64,000 nt of DNA from the IMG/VR virus record IMGVR_UViG_3300022841_000013, positions 1 through 64,000 of that record. The stretch is one strand, 5' to 3'. Shown here one piece after another: positions 53,612-61,414 of the stretch. Position 1 is the first letter of the stretch, and every line of letters starts with the position of its first letter. A program made the translations under genes and the position numbers. The notes below the pieces were generated by a model. That model had not been told where the DNA came from. It worked only from the letters and a program-made list of their open reading frames with translations, and made no database searches. This DNA is from a virus.

Positions 53612-54273
53612 GAGTTCTCGGGCCATAACGGTAATTGCTCACTTATAAACTTTCTGGAGACTACTTGGACTTCATTTGTGAAGTACTTGATGCCTTCTGT
53701 TAAGTGACTTGATCCGTGAACTGCTCTCGACGGAAATACGACTAAGCTGCCACCCTGAGGTTTGATAGACACGTCTATGTCGGTCCAATAGATTTCTCCA
53801 CCAGAGTACTCATCGTTTAGGTACAAGGTGGTAGTTATCCCGACTGGATCTTGTCCGTCAATATCTGGATGAACTCCGTGATGGCCTCCCGCTAAGTACT
53901 TTTTAATTGCAAAATTAGGTGACCTATTTTCCCAATAGAACTGGTTAAATTTCTCTAGGTTCTCCTCGGTCATTCCTAGGTTTTTGAAGTAGATACTATA
54001 GCCAGTTATGATTGCAGTGTCTAGAGTGTTAATAATTTCCGCTACAACCTCTCTATGCTCGGCAGTCTCCTCATTAAGTTTTCCGCGCTCTACGCTTTTC
54101 ATAATACCGTACTGATAGGGGTTAACCTTGTCATGAGCGTCCCATGGCTTCCACTCGCCTATAGCAGGCGTGCTTGTATCCTCTATATACTTAAGAAGTT
54201 CCTTGATATTAGGTATAATGGCAGGGAAGTATAATATTTTTCCGTCGTAGTAGCTCTCATAAGTTGCGGTCAT
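53599..54273 (-). CDS. Prolyl-4-hydroxylase-like oxygenase (array member 5)
   Basis: 224 residues; ATG 54273 overlaps the preceding stop (ATGA). Ligands H135-x-D137 (GVHPDIDG), H186 (AVHGSS), K196. Core YLNDEYSGGEIYW and KPQGGSLVVFPS. Opens YESYYDGKILYFPAIIPN like its sisters. All catalytic residues are intact, so there is no sign of decay despite the redundancy. Confidence 0.82.
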   Translation of the reverse strand: MTATYESYYDGKILYFPAIIPNIKELLKYIEDTSTPAIGEWKPWDAHDKVNPYQYGIMKSVERGKLNEETAEHREVVAEIINTLDTAIITGYSIYFKNLGMTEENLEKFNQFYWENRSPNFAIKKYLAGGHHGVHPDIDGQDPVGITTTLYLNDEYSGGEIYWTDIDVSIKPQGGSLVVFPSRAVHGSSHLTEGIKYFTNEVQVVSRKFISEQLPLWPENSWPI

Positions 54274-55058
54274 TCTTGGTCCTCATCGAGGTATTTTATC
54301 TCTGCGTTCACATCTCTGTAGCCAGACCCTGCGTTGTACTTCTCCCTGGACTCAGGGCTGCTGGCATCAAACTCTCGTTGAAAGATGAATCCGGGGAACA
54401 TATACTTATCACCATTCTTCATAAGATGTACCTGGTGCTTATAGGGATGAGTTGATGGGAAAATTAGTGCCTGACCGGCCTTGGGCTTAATGGTGAAGTC
54501 AACTAAGTCCTTATTGGCCGGATCGGTTGCCTCTTTCTTAGGCTGCAGGTGTCCGTTCTTGGGGTTCCTAAGGTCATAAGGTCTAATAATAAATGACAAC
54601 TCACCGCCATCGTAATCATCATTAACATATACTATTATCGACCATTTTAAGCTTTCGTCGCCCGCTTGTGCATCAAAATGGGCACCCATGTCGCACCCTG
54701 GACGATATTTCATCATTCCGGCAAAGGGTGATACATTTGGCTCCCCCTCTTCCTCGTGATCTTCGTAGAACGCGGCGGAGATTTTCTCGATTGCGCCCCT
54801 AATCTGACTCACAACCCACTCTACGTCAGCCTTGCGGTCAGACTCCAGTCCTTCCAGAGCATCTAGCCCAAAATCCTTCTTACTGCCAAAACTGTGACCG
54901 TCTTGAGTGTTAGAGAACCAAAAACCCCACTCTGGGATTACAGCTTGAACACTCTCGTCCTCGTCTAGCTCTTCAATCAGGCGGATCAAACGTGCGGGAT
55001 CATCTAAGACGTCAGAGTAGAGGTAGACATTCTCGTGTAGTTTCTCTTCTAAGTACAT
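54270..55058 (-). CDS. Prolyl-4-hydroxylase-like oxygenase (array member 6)
   Basis: ATG 55058 (TTAGGA upstream, after the preceding stop at 55066) is preferred over ATG 55106; 262 residues. Ligands H127-x-D129 (MGAHFDAQ), H208 (YKHQV), K218. Core YVNDDYDGGELSF. Unlike the sisters it carries a ~30-residue charged insertion between the core strand and FTIKPKAGQALIFPS (~160-188). The leader EKLHENVYLYSDVLDDP places it in the four-copy subfamily. Confidence 0.82.
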   Translation of the reverse strand: MYLEEKLHENVYLYSDVLDDPARLIRLIEELDEDESVQAVIPEWGFWFSNTQDGHSFGSKKDFGLDALEGLESDRKADVEWVVSQIRGAIEKISAAFYEDHEEEGEPNVSPFAGMMKYRPGCDMGAHFDAQAGDESLKWSIIVYVNDDYDGGELSFIIRPYDLRNPKNGHLQPKKEATDPANKDLVDFTIKPKAGQALIFPSTHPYKHQVHLMKNGDKYMFPGFIFQREFDASSPESREKYNAGSGYRDVNAEIKYLDEDQE

Positions 55059-55065
55059 TATTTTC

Positions 55066-55848
55066 CTAACTAAACTGCCACATTGGTGGCTGATCTTGAA
55101 TTGCATTGGCGTTAATCATCCAGCGCTTAACGTTTGGCCCTATCTCGGATACCCAGTGTTCGTATGGGAAGGCGCAAGGGAAAATTACTATGTCTCCTGC
55201 TTCGGGCTTATGTGAGCCTTCAACATAATCTGACTCGCTGTAAGTACCGTCAGCTTGCTTGTTATAGCTACGAACAGTTACTGCTCCGCCTTCTCCGTAA
55301 TCATCATTTAAGTAGAGATTATAGGCAAAAGTTTGATTTGCCCAGTCCCATTCTTCTTTTTCATCCTGATTGCCACCTTCGCCGCTAGGGTGTAGGTGCA
55401 GATGCCCAGAATAGTCAGAGTGAGGACCGACGCCCTGTGGGCCCTGGTAGTATCTAAACTCTAGGGGAGCATGCTGAATTATGTTTATATTCAGATCCCA
55501 TCTAGTCATGTAGTCATCAACAGCCTTCTCAAAAAGGGCTAAAACCTCAAGCATGGGTGCGTAAGCTGTATCATCAGATTTAGGGTCAGGGTATGTAGCT
55601 TTAAAATCTTTGAATATAGGTCCACCTAGTATCCCGTAGTCTAAATCTTCAGGCTTTCTATACTTCTCGAATATTGGACGTCGCCTTAAGCCGTCTTGGT
55701 CCTCCCACTCATTTGCTTCTTCTAGTAGGTACCCGTGGCCAGAAGGCGCGGTGTAGAAAGATTCCACCAAAGCGTTACAGGTCTCCCTGGATAATGCCGA
55801 CTTGTAGACCGTGGCGTACTTGACTAGATCAGATCCCTCTAATGGCAT
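55066..55848 (-). CDS. Prolyl-4-hydroxylase-like oxygenase (array member 7)
   Basis: 260 residues, GGAGG seven nt before ATG 55848. Ligands H143-x-D145 (VGPHSDYSG), H231 (YEHWVSE), K241/R242. A His/Gly/Glu-rich loop (HLHLHPSGEGGNQDEKEEWD) follows the HxD motif and is unique to this copy. It may be an extra metal or peptide-binding element. Core YLNDDYGEGGAVTV and KPEAGDIVIFPC. Its Gly-Glu insertion in the GGE motif is also unusual. Confidence 0.8.
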   Translation of the reverse strand: MPLEGSDLVKYATVYKSALSRETCNALVESFYTAPSGHGYLLEEANEWEDQDGLRRRPIFEKYRKPEDLDYGILGGPIFKDFKATYPDPKSDDTAYAPMLEVLALFEKAVDDYMTRWDLNINIIQHAPLEFRYYQGPQGVGPHSDYSGHLHLHPSGEGGNQDEKEEWDWANQTFAYNLYLNDDYGEGGAVTVRSYNKQADGTYSESDYVEGSHKPEAGDIVIFPCAFPYEHWVSEIGPNVKRWMINANAIQDQPPMWQFS

Positions 55849-55850
55849 CT

Positions 55851-56525
55851 TTACGCCCTCCTATGCTCTTTGATCGTCCAGAAAAAGGGACACACAAATC
55901 TAATACCGGATTTAATCTCAGTGACGCCGTGTATGTAATGCATATCTCCTGGGAAAAAGTAAGCAGCTCCTGCTTTAGGCTTGAACTGTATGCCTTGGTT
56001 CGGGAAATAGAGCTCTCCACCTTCATAGTCATCATTTATGTAGAAAAGTCCAGCAATGTCGTAGTACGGGAAGTCGTTGGGCTTACCGCGGTTCTCGCCT
56101 TCGTGTAGCTCCTTATCAGCGTGTGGCTGCTGGCGCTGACCGGGCAGCCATCTAACAATCGCTGGGCTTGTAGCATGTGCGTCTACGCCAAAAAACTCAT
56201 CTACTCTAATCTTTAATCGAAGCTGCATCTCACTAATAATCTTAGGAATCTCTGGATTGACAAGGGTAAGAGTTGGTGCGGTTGCAACTCTATGGTCCCA
56301 GTAGCTAGAGTCGTATATAACCACACCTTCGTCATTGTAGTGGGTCTCAGTTTGATCCCAAGTGGTGTTGGTCTTAGAGAACTCGGTAAGAATTGAAAGC
56401 TCATCCTCTGTCATAAAATCCTCTATTGCGATAATATTATCTACGGAGTCACCAAAAAATCCCGAGGGCGTGGTCGAATTATAGTCTCCGCCTGATATGT
56501 TTGTAACTTTATCTGTCATAGCCAT
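55851..56525 (-). CDS. Prolyl-4-hydroxylase-like oxygenase (array member 8)
   Basis: 224 residues; starts at ATG 56525 or 56519. Ligands H135-x-D137 (QQPHADKE), H199 (YIHGVTE), R209 (arginine rather than lysine). Core FYINDDYEGGELYF and FKPKAGAAYFFPGD. The N-terminus (IIAIEDFMTEDELSILTEF) is the classic P4H leader seen in cyanophage enzymes. Closest in outline to the 58812 copy. Confidence 0.83.
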   Translation of the reverse strand: MAMTDKVTNISGGDYNSTTPSGFFGDSVDNIIAIEDFMTEDELSILTEFSKTNTTWDQTETHYNDEGVVIYDSSYWDHRVATAPTLTLVNPEIPKIISEMQLRLKIRVDEFFGVDAHATSPAIVRWLPGQRQQPHADKELHEGENRGKPNDFPYYDIAGLFYINDDYEGGELYFPNQGIQFKPKAGAAYFFPGDMHYIHGVTEIKSGIRFVCPFFWTIKEHRRA

Positions 56526-56539
56526 AGTACTATCTTACT

Positions 56540-57286
56540 CTATTCATATTTACGTCTTTCCCAGACTTGTTTTTGGTATATGCCACCATCTGGTTGCCTA
56601 TACTTAGCACTGTTTTCTTGGTTTTTTTGCATCATTGTCGGCATGTCAATAGTGGCGTCTATCTCGGAAGTCCAGTCTTCACGCTTAAATGGCAACAATT
56701 GAGCATACGGTGTTCCGGCCGGAATAACCCCCGTGAAGCCCTTGACGATATAGAAGGGCATGGTGCCTGGCAAGTGAACGTGATCATTATCAATGATCCC
56801 GCTGGTAGTGAGGAACGGTAACTCAAACCTGTTAAAAGGCTGAGTATAGAGGACACTATATCCCTCTGGAACCTCTACTGCCCAATCCGACCACCAAGCA
56901 AAGTGCATCTGATGGTAACCCATTGGCGCCTTGAACTGGGGCATTGCGGGTCTAAAGGCTACAAAGTCTTTATGTTTTTCGTCATGAATCCTATATTGAA
57001 TACCCCCTGAGGCATCTTCGAAAAACTCTACGTCGCAGGGGGTTCTGTACACATAACCCGTTCCCATGATGTCGTAAATTGCTGGGCATGCTTTCCACGT
57101 AGGTATCTTCCCACTGCCGTCTGGCATCTCCCACGGTTTTCCAGTCATAGGATTTTGAGCAAAGCGATCAGCACTCTTATACCAGTCTGGAATAGTTTTT
57201 AAAGTTGCCTTTGGAGCAGAGCTACTCTCGCCGGTAAGCCACGGTCTATTTCGAACAAATTTAATCAGCTGCGTTATTTTTGCCAT
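56540..57286 (-). CDS. DUF6065-like protein in the oxygenase array (copy 1)
   Basis: 248 residues; GAGGGCACAG before ATG 57286, overlapping the upstream gene by 26 nt. It shares VIPAGTPxAxLLP (GVIPAGTPYAQLLPFKRED) and overall layout with the next gene, which resembles the DUF6065 family. Beta-rich, with several histidines (YHQMHFAWW, NDHVHLPG) but no HxD...H triad in the oxygenase order. A cupin-like or jelly-roll fold is my guess. Function unknown. Conserved inclusion in the array suggests a role in the same modification. Confidence 0.6.
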   Translation of the reverse strand: MAKITQLIKFVRNRPWLTGESSSAPKATLKTIPDWYKSADRFAQNPMTGKPWEMPDGSGKIPTWKACPAIYDIMGTGYVYRTPCDVEFFEDASGGIQYRIHDEKHKDFVAFRPAMPQFKAPMGYHQMHFAWWSDWAVEVPEGYSVLYTQPFNRFELPFLTTSGIIDNDHVHLPGTMPFYIVKGFTGVIPAGTPYAQLLPFKREDWTSEIDATIDMPTMMQKNQENSAKYRQPDGGIYQKQVWERRKYE

Positions 57287-58022
57287 CTGTGCCCTCTACC
57301 TCATAACTTTCTCCTGTAAAGGGGCAGCTGACTGTTTTCAGCCTAATTGACTTAGTTTCGTGCTCGCCTACTGAATCTCCTTTATAGTCTAGTGCTTCTC
57401 TATACATTTTTGACCAATCTCCCACGCCGTTTTTTATCTGAGCAGCGTCACCGTATTTTCTTACTTCTTGCCAGTACTCATGGGTGGCATAGCCATCCGA
57501 TATCTCCATCGAATACTCATCCTCTAAGCCACTCAAGGAAATTGGAAGAATTGCTGCGATGGGCGTCCCCGCTGGTATGACTATTTCTTGATTCGGCTCC
57601 GTTAGCCTCCACCCCAAAGGGAGCTCATGCATATAAAATGATGTGCTTATTAATGTTGTGTAGCATTGAGCACCTCTGGTAAATAAATTTGGCACTGGCA
57701 TTGCTAGAAGGGATGTGCTGGAATCCGTTCTAAACTGCAAAGACGAGTGAAAACTAAGAGTGGCATTTCCTCTAGTGTTGCTGACAAACTCTGCACCTTC
57801 AAGTATTGTTACGTGATCAGGCGTGGTGTCAGTTACGCCGTCCCAAACAACTCGGATATCACCTGGAAAAGAAATTCCCCACCCTAGCCTGTTGGTAAGA
57901 TTTAACGGAAAGCACATGTAAGCGTGCTTCTCAGGGGTATCATCCATCCAGCCTCGCTTGGCTTGTAGCTGCTCTAGGTCTGCCCCTCCGGGCTTAGTCT
58001 TCTGTACCGAGATAGTCCCCAT
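57261..58022 (-). CDS. DUF6065-like protein in the oxygenase array (copy 2)
   Basis: 253 residues; ATG 58022 overlaps the upstream TAA by one base. RGWMDDTPEKHAYMCFPLNLTNRLGWG is the part that recalls DUF6065. EIVIPAGTPIAAILPISL matches the equivalent region of copy 1. DUF6065 proteins also occur next to 2OG oxygenases elsewhere as far as I recall, but their activity is not established. A Cys pair near the end (VSCPFTGESY) is a minor feature. Confidence 0.65.
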   Translation of the reverse strand: MGTISVQKTKPGGADLEQLQAKRGWMDDTPEKHAYMCFPLNLTNRLGWGISFPGDIRVVWDGVTDTTPDHVTILEGAEFVSNTRGNATLSFHSSLQFRTDSSTSLLAMPVPNLFTRGAQCYTTLISTSFYMHELPLGWRLTEPNQEIVIPAGTPIAAILPISLSGLEDEYSMEISDGYATHEYWQEVRKYGDAAQIKNGVGDWSKMYREALDYKGDSVGEHETKSIRLKTVSCPFTGESYEVEGTDGKNNAAD

Positions 58023-58804
58023 TAGGAACCAGTTTCCTCAAAGAAGTCTGGCTTATGGAACTTATCTGAATAATCAAGCATTGTTACCATGGAGTACTTC
58101 GTACCAGAGGTTACGGGCATGGCGCGGTGCGGATACATAAAGTTTGACGGGAAGATGTAAACATCTCCAGCTTTTGGCTTAATCTTCACATTCTGTAGAC
58201 GGAAATAGAGTTCGCCGCCCTCCCAGTCATCAGTGGGGAACGCAACTATGGACACAACACAATTGTAGGAGTATCCGTGATCATGGTGCTCCTGAAAGTG
58301 CTGCCCTTCGTGGTAGCGTACATAATTTGTTGCTTCCCAGTAGCGTAGCTCTCCAACGTTATAACGTCTGGTATAGTCTTTTACTACTTGCATCTGCCTA
58401 TGATTTACATCATCAGACAGTGACCTAAGCCTATCTCCGTGCTCCGACTCGTCGGAATCCAGGTCTGCTCTCTTATACTTAAAATCTACACAGTCGCGGT
58501 ACTCTGGCATTTTCATTGAGTAGCCGACCATAGCTTCACGATAGTTGTAATCGTTATTGGGATCGTCTATAACTGATTCCAGTCTATTTACTATATCCAA
58601 GCCAACAGGAAGAACGTCTCTGTAAACCCAGATTCCAGATCCAGGTATAACCTCTTGTGCATCACTCCAGGTCTGCTCTTCTATTGTGTACCAGGTACGA
58701 AGACGTTGATCTAAATTAGACTGCTCTTGCTTACTTTTTTCAGAGGCCTCGAGGTCTTTTAGCTCCTGTTGCTCCATAGCTGCTTCGCCTAGTTCATTAT
58801 ACAT
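58022..58804 (-). CDS. Prolyl-4-hydroxylase-like oxygenase (array member 9)
   Basis: 260 residues, AAGGAAC before ATG 58804. An N-terminal Glu/Lys/Gln-rich helix (~1-35) precedes the domain. Ligands H173-x-D175 (QEHHDHGY), H226 (YPHRAM), K236. Core FPTDDWEGGELYF and KIKPKAGDVYIFPS. Histidines flank the HxD motif on both sides. It resembles cyanophage-type P4H proteins. Confidence 0.82.
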   Translation of the reverse strand: MYNELGEAAMEQQELKDLEASEKSKQEQSNLDQRLRTWYTIEEQTWSDAQEVIPGSGIWVYRDVLPVGLDIVNRLESVIDDPNNDYNYREAMVGYSMKMPEYRDCVDFKYKRADLDSDESEHGDRLRSLSDDVNHRQMQVVKDYTRRYNVGELRYWEATNYVRYHEGQHFQEHHDHGYSYNCVVSIVAFPTDDWEGGELYFRLQNVKIKPKAGDVYIFPSNFMYPHRAMPVTSGTKYSMVTMLDYSDKFHKPDFFEETGS

Positions 58805-58811
58805 GGGTTCC

Positions 58812-59543
58812 TTAATACTTTAGTTCGTAGCTTTTGATGGTCTGAGATACTTTTTGATTAACTCCGTCACGATCATTGTAGTCGGTCATGACGACAACAG
58901 AGTATTTAACCCCACTAAACATTTCCTGTGAGGCGTGCTCATAGATAAATGTCGAGGGGAATATTGCAATGTCTCCAGGTTTCGGAGTGAGCTCTAGCCC
59001 AAATCTGGGGAAATAGAGCTCTCCACCTTCATAGTCGTCATTAAGATAAATTACAGCTGACACCGTGGCAACATACGTGGGCCCGTGATCTGCATGAATT
59101 TTAAAGTGAGTACCTGCACCGTCATACTTAACAAAATTAAATGCTTCATATTTTTGAATGCCTACACCCCAGTAGCGGCCATAGTCATCCATGCACTTTT
59201 GTAGTTTCCTAAATATTTCTTCGTGCAGGTCATACAACTCGGCGTTCCTGGAGTTGCGCTCCCCGTGTGAGTTTTTTGCTATCTTAAAGTCTTGAGCATT
59301 TCTTGCGGATAAAGTGGCCTCTTCACTTTGCGTGACTTTAGCACCACCCCAAAAGAACTCATCGTTATCATTGAGTGAGGACTCTAAAGTCTCTATATAC
59401 CTAGCACCATCAGCTTCTGAGAACACGTTGCTGTACACATTTATGCCTAGTGCTGGGTTGCTTATATCTATTGACCCAAGCGCTCTATCTGGCATGCGGT
59501 TAGCAGATGTTTCAGACCTATCTTTAGTGTGCCAATCATTCAT
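58812..59543 (-). CDS. Prolyl-4-hydroxylase-like oxygenase (array member 10)
   Basis: 243 residues. Ligands H150-x-D152 (KIHADHGP), H203 (YEHASQ), K213. Core YLNDDYEGGELYF and LTPKPGDIAIFPS. The N-terminal half contains a helical region with FRKLQKCMDDYGRYWGV. It follows the glycosyltransferase by 17 nt in the transcript and is the first regular P4H-like copy of the array. Confidence 0.83.
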   Translation of the reverse strand: MNDWHTKDRSETSANRMPDRALGSIDISNPALGINVYSNVFSEADGARYIETLESSLNDNDEFFWGGAKVTQSEEATLSARNAQDFKIAKNSHGERNSRNAELYDLHEEIFRKLQKCMDDYGRYWGVGIQKYEAFNFVKYDGAGTHFKIHADHGPTYVATVSAVIYLNDDYEGGELYFPRFGLELTPKPGDIAIFPSTFIYEHASQEMFSGVKYSVVVMTDYNDRDGVNQKVSQTIKSYELKY

Positions 59544-59560
59544 GGCTATAATCCTACTAC

Positions 59561-60562
59561 TTAATCGGAAAGAATAGGGTCATGGGATCTAAAAACATCA
59601 CCATGCCTTGGAAGATCAAGTTTGTCAAAATTGTAATCTGGTTCGCAATGTCTTGGGTTCATTCCGGTTGCTTCACAAAAAGCTAAGCACTGATCTTTTG
59701 TGACCTCTCCGTAGGGCCCTTCTAGTCTCCCGGACATGAGCTTATTTATCCTGAGCATAGTCTCATCCGATTGCTTCCAAAATGCATCTTTATGGAGGTC
59801 TGCCCATGGCCGATGGGATATTGTCCTAGAGGTGTCTTCGCCTGGATACATTTTATGGGTGTCGTGAAGATATAGAGGTTTCTGCGATGAGTACACCCTC
59901 CATCCTTTTGCCCAAGACCTAATCGTGGTAGAGATCTCATCAGCATGATATCCCATATCTGGATCCATAGGGACCTCTATCGCAAATTCTTTTGGGCCAA
60001 AAGTCCAGCTAAATTGGATATAACAGTCCTCTAAAATCTCGTCAGTGTCCGGTACATCGATTTGCAGCTCATTTGGAAACCCATATCCTGGAGTATAATC
60101 TTTAGATATCTCAGGCCTGTACCTGTTTACAGGTCTCTCTTCTAGATCAAGAGCAATAGTCTCATCTGGGTTGTAGTTGAACTGAGGGCCTGAAGCGGTG
60201 ATTACTGCTTTTGGTGTGATAGCCCTAGCCTTGGAGTACTCGCTCATTAGATCTGTATCCCAGTGTTCAGCAAACCTATTATGACCGCAGGTGTAGAGCA
60301 CAAAATCATAGTAGAGTTCGGTCTCTAAGGTTTTTCCTCTTGACCAGACTATTCCTCTAAACTCTGACAGGTCATATTTTTTAAAATCTAGTTGGTGCTG
60401 CGGGATAAAAGATAGATCAGCATGTAACTCGTCCCTAGACTGCTCTGAGATTACTGTAAATCTTAGGTCTTCGGGGCGATCCGATTTATCATAGCAATCC
60501 CTAACCGACTCCTCTAGGTATCTCTCCCTATAAGCAATCATGGAAACGAGTATCACGCTCAT
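59561..60562 (-). CDS. GT60-like glycosyltransferase (hydroxyproline GlcNAc-transferase type)
   Basis: 333 residues; ATG 60562 overlaps the upstream stop (ATGA). The layout fits the Pfam 'Glycosyltransferase (GlcNAc)' family: ILVSMIAYRERYLEESVRDC, LYTCGHNRFAEHWDTDLM, FSWTFGPKEFAIEVPMDPD and ADEISTTIRSWAKGWRVYSS, ending in LYLHDTHKMYPGED. Family members include the Dictyostelium enzyme that adds GlcNAc to hydroxyproline of Skp1 after a prolyl hydroxylase has acted. Where that family has DxH, this protein reads C92-x-H94, an oddity that may alter metal use. Embedded in a hydroxylase array, it is the natural second step of the pathway. Confidence 0.72.
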   Translation of the reverse strand: MSVILVSMIAYRERYLEESVRDCYDKSDRPEDLRFTVISEQSRDELHADLSFIPQHQLDFKKYDLSEFRGIVWSRGKTLETELYYDFVLYTCGHNRFAEHWDTDLMSEYSKARAITPKAVITASGPQFNYNPDETIALDLEERPVNRYRPEISKDYTPGYGFPNELQIDVPDTDEILEDCYIQFSWTFGPKEFAIEVPMDPDMGYHADEISTTIRSWAKGWRVYSSQKPLYLHDTHKMYPGEDTSRTISHRPWADLHKDAFWKQSDETMLRINKLMSGRLEGPYGEVTKDQCLAFCEATGMNPRHCEPDYNFDKLDLPRHGDVFRSHDPILSD

Positions 60563-61350
60563 TTGGAATTTATTTCTTTATTTCTAACTTTCTTAGCTTC
60601 TAGTACGTCTTCTGGTATAGTCCAACACTCGTGGCACTCTACCTCTCCGTATGCTCTACAGTCCTTATTCTCTGCAGGAATATTGTCAAAGTAAGGGGCA
60701 TTCCCTGCATGTTCGGCGTACCTGATGTCCCCGTCCCAGCGGTACTGGTCGATTGCTGTCTCGAAGGATTCTTGAGTTCCATCAAGATCTCTCCACCAGT
60801 GATCTGGCTTTGTGTAGATTGCAAACAGCACAACTATGTAAGCTTCAGGATCCCGTGATGGGAAAGCCGGCCTTCCATGTGCCTGCTGACAGGAAGACAT
60901 AAAAATAGCACTGTTTTCTTGTTCAGAAAATAATTCTCCGTCAACCAACAGCCCCCAATCGTCTAAATTCTCCTTTATGACGCACATGTCCATGGTGTGC
61001 TGGCACCCATTTTGATCCATGTGAGTCCACAGATAAGGTATATTTCCCTCGTTTATCTGGTATCTACATGTGTAGTAAAAAGATAATTCTATATCTGGGT
61101 CTTGAAAATTTTCTCGAGCAAGTTTTAGGAAGGCAGCATCTATCTCTTCCGTAAAATGAACATTTAGCGTCCACCGACTAGCAATACTGTGATACCTGGT
61201 ATCAGACCCTGGCCCCCAGTCCAGCCCTTGAAGCCGAGACTTTACCTGAGTAAATAGATGATCAGGTAGCGCATTAGGTACCGAAATGGCAGGTGGCACC
61301 TCAGGTAGGGGGAAAACTATGTGTTCGCTGTTGTCTGCAATGTTTGGCAT
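60559..61350 (-). CDS. Divergent 2OG-Fe(II) oxygenase-like protein
   Basis: 263 residues, AGGATG before ATG 61350. An HxD motif is present (H110-x-D112, LWTHMDQNG) and a later H158 (QQAHGRPAFPSRDPEAYIVV) with R166 near the expected 2-oxoglutarate position. The GGE core of the other copies is replaced by DDWGLLVDGELF. Several Cys near the C-terminus (AENKDCRAYGEVECHECW) could bind zinc. I place it in the oxygenase superfamily with moderate confidence. First gene after the strong terminator. Confidence 0.62.
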   Translation of the reverse strand: MPNIADNSEHIVFPLPEVPPAISVPNALPDHLFTQVKSRLQGLDWGPGSDTRYHSIASRWTLNVHFTEEIDAAFLKLARENFQDPDIELSFYYTCRYQINEGNIPYLWTHMDQNGCQHTMDMCVIKENLDDWGLLVDGELFSEQENSAIFMSSCQQAHGRPAFPSRDPEAYIVVLFAIYTKPDHWWRDLDGTQESFETAIDQYRWDGDIRYAEHAGNAPYFDNIPAENKDCRAYGEVECHECWTIPEDVLEAKKVRNKEINSK

Positions 61351-61365
61351 ATATACATCCTAACA

Positions 61366-61400
61366 TAAAAAGAAAAGGCGACTAGATCACTCTAGTCGCC
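61366..61400 (-). terminator. Rho-independent terminator after the FFPP fibre gene
   Basis: On the minus strand GGCGACTAGA, a 4-nt loop and TCTAGTCGCC form a perfect 10-bp stem, followed by TTTTCTTTTT. It lies 14 nt after the fibre stop and just before the oxygenase array. It is the best terminator in the window. The array must be read through it or have its own start within the 16 bases before ATG 61350. Confidence 0.88.
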
Positions 61401-61414
61401 TGCTCCTTTTGAGC

